Of a DNA stretch of 64,000 nucleotides, positions 42,001 to 54,000 are shown in pieces. Source of the DNA: Paraescarpia echinospica. Taxonomy: Eukaryota; Annelida; Polychaeta; Sabellida; Siboglinidae. The stretch lies in contig CM034533.1 in assembly GCA_020002185.1 (NCBI GenBank), positions 48,396,346-48,460,345 on the forward strand, in the 5' to 3' direction. The notes under the pieces are model-generated. The model did no database searches and had not been told where the DNA came from. It saw nothing but the letters and a program-made list of their open reading frames with translations. The translations under genes and the position numbers were made by a program. Numbering within the stretch: the first letter of the stretch is position 1; every line of letters starts with the position of its first letter.

Positions 42001-45000
42001 GCACCCACTGAAAGCTATCTATCTACACATGTCAGTAACAGCACCCACTGAAAGCTATATATCTACATGTGTCAGTAACAGCACCCACTGAAAGCTATCT
42101 ATCTACATGTGTCAATAACAGCACCCACTGAAAGCTATTCATCTCTCCATGTTATTCCATGCCCATTGTACATAACAGTGACACCCTAAGAACTGCACCC
42201 ATCAGTAATACTTGGCCAGGCCCTGGTCTATCTTGATTCTGGTGGTTAGAATGTATAATTTAATTCAGTATGAAAATATTATTTCCTACAGTGTGAGAAT
42301 TATATTTTGCCACAATGCCAGTTTTCGTAGATAAACAATGAGACCTTGGTTCCAGAAGAAGACATCACTCTGGAAGTCGTGTTGTGGCAGGTCTGTCGCC
42401 GCCCGGATCACGTCACTGAACTTGGTTGACTTGACATCAGCCACCTCCGCATCAGATAGCAGCCTGCAACACCACTGGGGGATGAACTCACACACATAAA
42501 TGCATGTACATGATGACACTATAACCAGTATTGTATTTATACTGTACAAGTGAAGTAATCACGGTCTCATTTAGTTAATTTCTGCATTTAATAAGTAGAA
42601 GTGATACTTTTATATTAACATTGTACTATCCATTTAAAATTATACCTAGACCCTTTCCTATCACAAAACAGGTCTGGGTCATTGTACGCATTCTAATAAG
42701 TCAAATAACTTTACATAATCTGTACTCTACGGAAATATTCAACATCTACGGCTGCAAATTGAATAAACTTACCACTTGTTTTGTGTCTGTTCAACGTTAA
42801 CCTGTTCATGTAAGAGTGAACTTAGTTTTATTATTAACAAACCCAAAATCTCTAGTTTCAAGCACATAAGTGGCAATACACATGACAGAAGCACCCATAC
42901 ATAGCTGCGCATTCAGCATTATGAATTACACAAACCAGGAATGAACCTGGACTGGTGTAATAACACTACTGCTATACTAACTTGTTTTCCTTGTTTTCAA
43001 ACCAGAACCTGTCTGCATCTCTGATGCGTTGGAACTGCTCCAGGATGACTGCAGTGAAGAGTGGACCCGGGGTGCCATTGGTCATCTCTAGCAGACCACC
43101 CACGTAGATGTCCAACAGAGAGATGTTTTTGTAGGTGTCGGCCAGCTTTTTTATCACCTTCAGTCCGACCAAACAACCACATACATCTTTTATCACTTAC
43201 ACGGCCCGAACAGAAACCTAAACATCAACCTCAATGTGGCTTCAGAGAAATTGTTTTCTAAACAGGAACACTGGTAGTTAAAAAATAATATTATTGAACC
43301 TGAACCTAATCTAGCTATAAATTATTCAGTGTTAAGACGATAACAGTATTTGACTATTTCATTATATTTATTATAAGAAGGTAAGTTCTTACTCTGTGCA
43401 GTATTCATCCAGTCCTTTCAAATACTCAAATCACTTTACACTTCACCCCCTTCTCCTTCTGACAGCAACCTGACTTCTTTAAGAAACATTCAGCCACACT
43501 TAAAATATTGCACAAAGACTACTGATTCATATCTATTCAGCGTCTATAGCCAGGTATTCATTCAAGCAACGTTGGGTGCATGCACAAAATTGCCCAAGTC
43601 TCAAAAAGACAGCAAGAGGATTCGACCCCAGTCCTGTTAAAAAGACAGAAAGAGGATTCGACCCCAGTCCTGTTAAAAAGACAGCAAGAGGATTCAACCC
43701 CTTTCCTGTTAAAAACAATGCAAGAGAATTGTACTGTTAAAAAGGTTAAAGTTCTTAAATAGTGCAGTATCCAGTCCTCAGGACTGCTCAAAGCGCTTTA
43801 CACTTTACTCCCTGGCAGACCTGTTCAATTGAACACCGTCTCGACTTTTCTGGGAAACATCCAGCCACGCTGCAATTAATGCGCAAAGAATACTTGTACA
43901 CACATGTCCACCACTGTCTATAGCCAGGTGCTCATTCATACATAGTGAATTGGAGCAATGTAGAGTGAATGAACTTGCCCAAGGCTTGACACCGCAGCAC
44001 AGGATTCGAACCCGGGTTCTCTTGGCGCTCCTGTTAATTGAGTCTCATGTTCTCTGCTACGGCACCCCATTTTGAGGGTGTATGAACCTACTCGCACTTA
44101 TATTTGTCACTGTGAATTAGATAACCAGGTGCGGTGTATGAATGAGGGTGACTGACCTCAGGGTTGCTGTCGTGGAGAGTGGGGTTGATATCTCTCCAGG
44201 TGTCCAGAGGGGGAAGGTGGAAGGCCTTCCTCGCCGTGTTGTAGTCAGGCAGACCATGGTCTCTTCCCCGCATGATGGTCTGCACGACAAGGTCCTGGCG
44301 CGAGTACTGCAGTGGACCATAGCTTCTACCTGCAATCAGAGAAGTACTTTACATACAGGTGTAAGAAAGTACTGCAGGGACAAGTTTCTACCTGCAATCA
44401 GATATGTACTTTACATACAGGTGTAAGAAAGTACTGCAGGGACAAGTTTCTACCTGCAATCAGAGATGTACTTTACATACAGGTGTAAGAAAGTACTACA
44501 GGGACAAGTTTCTACCTGCAATCAGAGATGTACTTTACATACAGGTGTAAGAAAGTACTGCAGGGGACCATAGTTTCTTCCTGCAATCAGAGATGTACTT
44601 TACATACAGGTGTAAGAAACTACTGCAGGGGACCGTAGTTTCAACCTGCAATCAGAGATGTATTTTACATACAGGTATAAGAAAGTACTGCAGGGACCAT
44701 AGTTTCTACCTGCAATCAGAGATGTACTTTACATACAGGTGTAAGAAAGTACTGCAGGGGACCATAGTTTCTACCTGCAATCAGAGATGTACTTTACATA
44801 CAGGTGTAAGTAAGTACTGCAGGGACCATAGTTTTTACCTGCAATCAGAGAAGTACTTTACATACATGTGTAAGAAAGTGCTGCAGGGGACCATAGTTTC
44901 TACCTGCAATCAGAGAAGTACTTTACATACAGGTGTAAGAAACTACTGCAGGGGACCGTAGTTTCAACCTGCAATCAGAGATGTATTTTACATACAGGTA

Positions 45001-48000
45001 TAAGAAAGTACTGCAGGGACCATAGTTTCTACCTGCAATCAGAGATGTACTTTACATACAGGTGTAAGAAAGTACTGCAGGGGACCATAGTTTCTACCTG
45101 CAATCAGAGATGTACTTTACATACAGGTGTAAGTAAGTACTGCAGGGACCATAGTTTCTACCTGCAATCAGAGATGTACTTTACATACAGGTGTAAGAAA
45201 GTACTGCAGGGGACCATTGTTTCTACCTGCAATCAGAGATGTACTTTACATACAGGTGTAAGTAAGTACTGCAGGGACCATAGTTTTTAGCTGCAATCAG
45301 AGAAGTACTTTACATACAGGTGTAAGAAAGTGCTGCAGTGGACCATAGTTTCTACCTGCAATCAGAGATGTACTTTATGTACAGGTGTAAGAAAGTACTG
45401 CAGGGGACCACAGTTTCTACCTGCAACCAGAGATGTACTTTACATACAGATGTAAAAAAGTACAGTGCAAGACTCTTATAATGAACACAGATACAATGAA
45501 TTGACGGATGTAACAAAACAATTTGTTACGTACAGATTTTGTCCCTATATTTTCCATTATAAGCATTCACGCATACAACGAACACGGGTATATCGAATTC
45601 ACGGTTATTACGAACACCTTTTTTCGAACAAATTTCGCTGTGTAATGAATTACTGTCCAACTGAAAATCACCCGGTTGTTCGTAAATACTTGCCATGCCA
45701 TGGCCACGCAGAGCGCCAGTGCCAAAGTAATTAGGTCAATGAGGGAAATCATTCGTAACAGGGCTACGCAATCAGACGACGCTGCAGTCACTGCAACTGG
45801 CTTGAGAATTTAATTTTGTCTGGTGCCCTTGCCAACAGCAAACAAATACAACTGTCAAGGGACTCAAGCTTCAGGAAAGAATGAGCATGAATTTGTTAAT
45901 GACGAGAAGAAGGGATGTAATCAGAATATAATAATGTCGGTGTTGTGTGTTACTGGTGTAGGCACCGGAACAATTTACTACTACGATGTCAGTAAACACT
46001 TAAAAGCTGACAGACGAAAACAACACCAAATAAACCTCGGTATCATGAATATATATACTTGTCCACTGTATCTCCAGAGTGCAGATCATAAAATGTAATG
46101 TTATCAATTCAAATCGTAACAGTTAGGCACCATTCCAAGCACCATTGTTTGGTGCGACGGACACACTGTTCTAAAAAATGTGTTTTAATGTTAGTTTTAA
46201 AAACAATATCCATCTTTGACCAGTTAAAGCCATATTTGCATAAAATATGCTGTTTTTCAACAATAAATCACTCGCACTGTTAATGTACATTGGCGTTTGC
46301 ACGATTTACTCACGTCCTTAATACTGCCAAAACTCCCTTATAAGGCTAGCCATGACTGGATAGCTATCCACGGCCGTATTTATGACCTGTGCATACATTA
46401 ACTTCATCCGGTCTACATGCATACGGACCCTGGTTTATAAGTACATTACAAATGTTAAGATTTTAATGACATGCCAGTGTCCATAAATTGTGCAACTGTA
46501 CATAATCAGTTACATTTTTATGTATACAGCTGTATATTAATCAGTCTGCATTTTGTACAATAAAAGGTAATCGTGTTAATCCAGATAAAAATAACCTCCA
46601 AATCCAGACATCATTTCACAGTCAAGTCAACACTACTATACCCCTGCTTTCAGGTGTTTATAAAAACCACATGACAAATACACTGGGGCCGAAGTGCCCA
46701 CTTTAAAACAATCAAAAACTTAGCAGGCTATGGTCAGTTGTTAGTTAGGATTATACAAAACCAGTAATACTGGCAGTAGATATATACATGTGGCAGCACT
46801 AGCATCATGAACTTGTTAATCTCTCACCCCTGAGATCATCCACAATGATGTGATCTTCTCGTTCTGCAATCTGCGATGCCATTCCTCGGATAATGTCCTT
46901 CAGACCATATTTCTTCACCATTTCCTAAATGTAAGAAAAATAATTTTACCTATTATGTTAGAACAGTTAACAAAACATCTACAGTATAAATATTGTGTTA
47001 GTGAATGCAAATAATACCTTAAACTGCAAACAGAATTCAGTTCAAATACAGCGTGTATGTGGAAACAAATTAATATACCCAAAATGTATGTTTACATGCA
47101 TACTTGTACATTGTATAACATGCAGACCTGTGCACCTGATCTCACAGCTCTCGGTATCCTCAAAGCTATGTTCAGTATTCCTGACTAACTTCCAGTAACA
47201 CTTTCAATGTGAAAAACAAACACTTGCATAATATTCACAGGCAAACTCGAATAACTTTTCCCGTCCATCGTTATCGTCGAAATGGCGAACCGTTCCCGCG
47301 GGTTAAGATTTTTGTTGAATGTTCGTTACGGGCCTAACGTGAATTGCACTTGGCCCGATAATACAGGTATTCAATGCGTAGCATGCACATCAGATCGTTT
47401 TTAGCTATTAGTGGATAAATGCAAACTTATCCGAAAGGTGGCGCCACATATTCCACAAGAAAAAAATTCCTGTATTTTGGGACCAGCAATTCTGTAACAA
47501 AACTAACAAATACGGAAGAATATGGAGGGTGCACAGGTCTCAACATGATAACATAATAAGCACTATTCATCTAAGCATGAAACCGACAACAAAGAAATAG
47601 GAAAATTATATGAATATTAATTACTAGACTTGCCTGTGATCTGAAGTATGCGTTACACATGCGAATAGCTTTGCCAGAACGACATCGATAGAAGCTGCAG
47701 TTACTGCCTCTGTTTCAAACAAACATGCGTAACAGCAAAGGAGTATTCCAATTCAGAGATACCTTTCTAATCTAAAATAATATAACTTTTTTAAATTCAC
47801 TGAACATGCAAATTTTAATTGTTGATAATGTTACTTAGATAATGCATGTGTGTCACTGTGTGCGTGTGTGTGCGTGTGTATGCGTGTGTGTGTATCAATT
47901 GTATGAGTTCCTTAAGTTCGTTTTTCTTATTTATTAACATGGTCAAATAATCAAATAAATTTATTTTGCAACAACAGCAACATAAGTCATAACAGTAGAC

Positions 48001-51000
48001 GTACACAAAACAACCGTTTACAAATTTAAGTTGTGTTGAATGGTGGTCACATGGCATGTTATATGCCGTCTTCCTGTGACCCCATAAGTGGCATAACCAT
48101 ATATTTCGAATTATATTTACACATATGTATACGATGTATGGTCTCGGACTGATTCATGTGACACGCAAACAATTTACATAGCGTAGATAGAACCCACGAT
48201 TTTTGATGCAGGCGTCTTCGACGAGATTTGGATTTCGCCGGTATATTTTTGTAAGTACTTCACTCAAAACAAGTTTGTTTGCAGAAATTGGAATGAATAT
48301 GTGTTAGAGATTTAGCACATAAATATCTTATGGAATAATGTGATTAGGTTTTAGTAAAAATGGCGAAACACAATTGGACCCACAATTATTGCCCACACCA
48401 ATATACTAAAAATAAAGCTTAGCCTTAGTAGCACGAATTTACGCCCATTTGATTTATCCATTTTAGTTTCTAGGACGTCTTGACTTGGGCAAGCAAGTGT
48501 CACGTCTTGCTCGATGGGAGAAGTGTCAAATCACGATTAACAAGCGATTAAAAACGCCAAAAACGTAACCAGTTCGAGAACATACCTAACGTAGATCCCG
48601 GGCGGTATTTGCGTGTGGTAGGTACGGATAGCAGCAGCTTCGAAGATGGCGCTCATTGACGGCTGCAGGTGCGAGTTGTAGCCTTCGTAGACGTAGCAGA
48701 CGACAAACGTACATCAGATAAAACCACCAAAACAGCTTTGTTTGTCAAATATATAAAATATTAACCCAATCACTAAGAGCAGCAAACAGAAATGCTTACA
48801 AATTCCACATCTGAATTTGTATGAATAGTCTATATTTAAAAAAAATAACCCCTGAAAACCAAACAAGTGATTTTTTTTATTTTGGTTCGAATATATTCAT
48901 ATTGTACGCTAGATGGCGTGCATATTGCAGTTGTCAATTTCCAGCGCCCCGCTAGGTGTCGCCATTCAAGCAGCCGATTGTCGTTGCAGAACCAGCGATA
49001 TTTTTAAAACGGCTCGTCGCACCCGAAGGCGCCAGCGATGCATATCGAATAAAACATCTAGAATGCCGATAACAGTAGCATGTGTAGAGTCACTTTTACA
49101 CAACAACCTCCACTGTATTTCCTTCACGGTTTTACGGCACTACACACATTGCGCACATCAATGAAGCAACTTGCTTACCTTTATATTCCGTTAGATGGCG
49201 ACCCAACAACGCTGGTAAGTATTCGTACGCGATGATATTCTGAAGCAGAAATTAAAACGTTCATGCAAAGTTCGCTTTGATAGGAGCCCCTTTCATGAAT
49301 ATAAACAAGTACGATCAACATTGCCACATGCCTACATACATGCGCACCCGTGTCCACACGTGCACGCACACACACGCGCACAAACACGCGCACATGCTCG
49401 ACAATGACGTGTCACCTGCATGACGGCAATGACGTGTCACCTGCTTGACGGCAATGACGTATTGTTGCAGGACGGCAAAGACGTGTTACTTGGATGACGG
49501 CTATGACGTCTCACCTGCAAGACGGCAATGACTTCTCACCTGCATGACGGCAATGACTTCTCACCTGCATGACGGCTATGACGTCTCACCTGCAAGACGG
49601 CAATGACTTCTCACCTGCATGACGGCAATGACTTCTCAACTGCATGACGGCTATGACGTCTCACCTGCATGACCGCAATTACTTCTCACCTGCATGACCG
49701 CAATGACTTCTCACCTGCATGACGGCAATGACTTCTCAACTGCATGACGGCTATGACGTCTCACTTGCATGACCGCAATGACTTCTCACCTGCATGACCG
49801 CAATGACTTCTCACCTGCATGACGGCAATGACGTCTCACCTGCATGACGGCTATGACGTCTCACCTGCATGCCGGCAATGACATCTCACCTGCATGACGG
49901 CTATGACGTCTCACCTGCATGACGGCTATGACGTGTCACCTGCTTGACGGCTATGACTTCTCACCTGCATGCTGGCAATGACTTCTCACCTGCATGACCG
50001 CAATGACTTCTCACCTGCATGACGGCAATGACTTCTCACCTGCATGACCGCAATGACTTCTCACCTGCATGACGGCAATGACTTCTCACCTGCATGATGG
50101 CTATGACGTCTCACCTGCATGCCGGCAATGACTTCTCACCTGCATGACCGCAATGACTTCTCACCTGCATGACGGCAATGACGTCTCACCTGCATGACGG
50201 CAATGACGTCTCACCTGCATGACGGCAATGACGTGGCGACGCGCGGCCTGGAAGATCTGCTCATCCTTCCACTGTTCGTTGCCCCAGCGCTCATCCCCCT
50301 TGGCAGGGTGACTGTTCATTATTCGGGCGGCCACATGGTTGTGGTAGCGGAACCATACGAGGGCTATGGCCATCAGACCTGGGTTCTGGTGCGTGTGCGC
50401 GTCGCCAAATCCTGGCGTCGAACACAAACGTAGCATTCAAACGACGTTCACCCCGACAGAGTGGCATGTGGTCTAAGCTGGAGAGCATCGCAAGGTAGTT
50501 TTACCATACATTACCAAGAGTAATGTCTATACTATAATGATTAGATAGACGAATTAATTACCCATAGTCCGGTGATAATACCGAATTTCAGAAATGTTCC
50601 CGTTTCCTACATTAGTTAACGCTGGCAGTAGTCCATAGTTCGGACATTTCGTCTGGGCTGATGTGTTTGGAAAACTGGTTTTGTGTGAATGATTTGTTAA
50701 GGGGAACGTTAAAACATTCATTTGAAAGTACTTAAAATATATGTTTAATTTGTTAATTGACCAGCTGTTAATACAAACAATATCATATAGAAAGCCCGAG
50801 TAAGTAGAGATTTGGCGGGATTTCGAGGGGTGTGGTGAACGAGAACGATGGCTAAGGTGGATGTATGGATAGAGACGGCAGTGTGACGTCATCGGCAGAA
50901 GGAGATCAAAAAGAAGTATCAAGGACATCCTCAGTAATCATGGACTAGCCGGACAGAGAGGAGAACAACGATAACACCGTAGGGAACTTACCCCACTGTT

Positions 51001-54000
51001 TCTCTGGCTGCATCTTCTCGTGACTGACGGGGTCTGGCAGGTTATCGAGGGGTAGCCCCAGGTGGTTGTAGCCGGGGTAGTAGCCGAGGTGGTCGATGGT
51101 GAGGAGAAGGCCGCCCGTGAACTTCCGCAGACAGTTGCACCAGACTTCGCCTCGCCCGTACACGAAGCTGCCGTCTATCCAGCTGCTCGCCCGGTTGATC
51201 TAGCGACAGAGGCACGCACGGTACACATGGCGACAGTTCACGAAACTATTCAACAGCGGACGAAGTTTCACGAAACTATCAGATGTCGAATAACATACGA
51301 AGCAATCTTACAAAAATCGAAGTTTCTCTAAACAGAAGACGTGGGCGAACGGTTCACGCGCCTTTCTCATAGAACAAGACGATTCACAGAATTATCTATA
51401 GAAAACAAGTAAAACAGTGTTATGCAACTGCTGTGGAGGAATCTAGGATAGAGACTGTCACTCACCGGACGTCGAGGATTGTTGGGAGACAGTCCGGTGT
51501 CGCGGTTGTAGGCTGACCGCACGAAGGGCATGTAGTCCTCCTTGTCCCCGTCCGACCCGAACTGGGAGTCGTTCTTGGGCACCGGCACCTTGACCATCTC
51601 GAGTGGACACATCCCATCAGTGGCGTCAGCCACCTCATACGACACCATCTGACCTGTCGATGACCAGTCACGTGGTAGAGTCGTAGACAGTAAATTACAT
51701 GGCTGACGGTCCCGTGACGGAACCCAATCGGACGTGATTCGTCCATATATTTAATTTTACTTGAGCCCATCGGCGTTCTTTAATAACTAACAGTATATTG
51801 CTTTGAATTCGATTAACAAAGATCATCAAAGTACTAAAAAGCGCTAACAATCACCTGAGTCGGCTACCTGATGGTGACTGCACAGCGTGAACAACGACTA
51901 GTGGAAACGTCTGCCGGCACTATGTGTAGTGCATGGACCCGGCACTATGTGTAGTGCACGGGCCCACACAACTCGTAGTAATCATAATTGCATTAAATAG
52001 TATTATTAATAAATTCACCGTTTCGGTTTATTACTGCTATTTTAGTAGATGTGAAAGAAACAGACGTATGTGAAAACGTGACTTCAAGCGATGTCACGGG
52101 TGAGGGTGTGGCAAAGGTTTTCTACCTGTTTGAGGGGTAACCGCCCACCCCACTTCCTGCCACATCCCGCCCTCCAGAGACTTGATTTGCACGTTGCGGT
52201 CATTGAGTTGATAGTTGGAGTATTTCTATAATGTTTTGTATGATTTCTTAAAAATTATACTGGCACATTGTTTTCGTTTGTTTTATAAAACTACTTCAAA
52301 CTGTATCGAATTTCATCCTAGCCTCTCCATGCATTGTTTGATCGCTTCGATGGAATCTCCAGATAGCTTTTTTTTATCCGCTTCTGTTCGTCTCGAGTAG
52401 CAGATAAATTGTTTGAATCTTTATGACATGTCACGTTTGAAGTATAATTATATCGTCTGAATACGTCGTATACAAATAGGCAGTCTTACACAATTATCAT
52501 TTCAAGCGTTTTGAAATGAAATATTGCTTTGAGCTTGTTATGCTCTATAATGTTCATAACAACCAGCTGTTTCATTTTTATTGATATCAGTTCTAAACAT
52601 ATGCCAAACTTGGCTCTCTGTGCGTGATGTGATCGCTTTGATGCTATCTTCAGTGATGCTTGTTTCTTTTGTATTGTTATCTGCCTTTGTTCGTCGCGAG
52701 CAGCGGTTAGATCTTTTCTTATCGGTAGGTATCATGTTTCACGGAACTACAGTCATCTAACGTTTGAATATCTCATATAACTATAGGCAGTGATTTCTTT
52801 TCAAGTCTTGACTTTACATTGTCCTGCGTTGATTCCCATCAGCTATCTCCGTCTGAAGCTCATTGGATAGGTAATGACTGGGTAGCACCCTATTGTATTG
52901 GCGTGAATTCCCCCACACCCCTAATGTACAGTGACTCCCAACTGCTCCCACCCACACCTACACCCTCCCACCGTCGCTGTCACGACAACCACCTCACACA
53001 CGCTGTCACGTACACCATTTTACAATCGCTGTCACGAACACCATGTCTAAGTTGTCACAAATACTAATGAACACCGTCTTACAAACAAATTGACAATTGT
53101 TAAGTTTGTGTTTTAAATTTCAATCGTGAATAAACCATATTGTATCAAAAAGCAACACGCAGACTACCTACTAAAACTACTCCTCTCAAATTCAAAACTA
53201 CCAACTATGGACAATACAAATAAAGGTCGGTCAATAGGTGGGTAACTCAACCTTAGTTTGTGTTTGTTTTTACCGAAGAATGCAAACAAGGCGGCGTGGT
53301 TTGTTCTTACCGAAAAATGCAAACAAGGCGATGTGGTTTGTTCTTACCGAAAAATGCAAACAAGGCGGCGTGGTTTGTTCTTACCAAAGGATGCAAACAA
53401 GGCGGCGTGGTGTGTTCTTACCGAAGAATGCAAACAAGGCGATGTGGTTTGTTCTTACCGAAGAATGCAAACAAGGCGGCGTGGTTTGTTCTTACCGAAA
53501 AATGCAAACAAGGCGATGTGGTTTGTTCTTACCGAAAAATGCAAACAAGGCGGTATGGTTTGTTCTTACCAAAGGATGCAAACAAGGCGGCGTGTGTGGT
53601 GTGTTCTTACCGAAGAATGCAAACAAGGCGGCGTGGCGTGGTTTGTTCTTACCGAAGAATGCAAACAAGGCGGTGTGGTTTGTTCAGAATGCAAATAAGG
53701 CGGTGTGGTTTGTTCTTACCGAAGAATGCAAACAAGGCGCCGTGGTGTGGTTTGTTCTTACCGAAGAATGCAAACAAGGCGGTGTGGTTTGTTCTTAACG
53801 AAAAATGCAAACAAGCGGTGTGGTTTGTTCTTACCGAAGAATGCAAACAAGGCGTTATGGTTTGTTCTTACCGAAGAATGCAAACAAGGCGGTGTGGTTT
53901 GTTCTTACCGAAGAATGCAAACAAGGCGGTGTGATTTGTTCTTACCGAAGAATGCAAACAAGGCGTTGTGGTTTGTTCTTACCAAAGATTGCAAATAAAG

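Noticed and set aside
45464..46070. pogo/Tc1-type element starting TACAGTGCAAGACTC
   Set aside because: Only a plausible left end is visible; the best right-end candidate near 46068 matches poorly.
48913..49164. Plus-strand 83-codon frame in intron 7
   Set aside because: No recognised motif, no splice-site support, and opposite to the gene.
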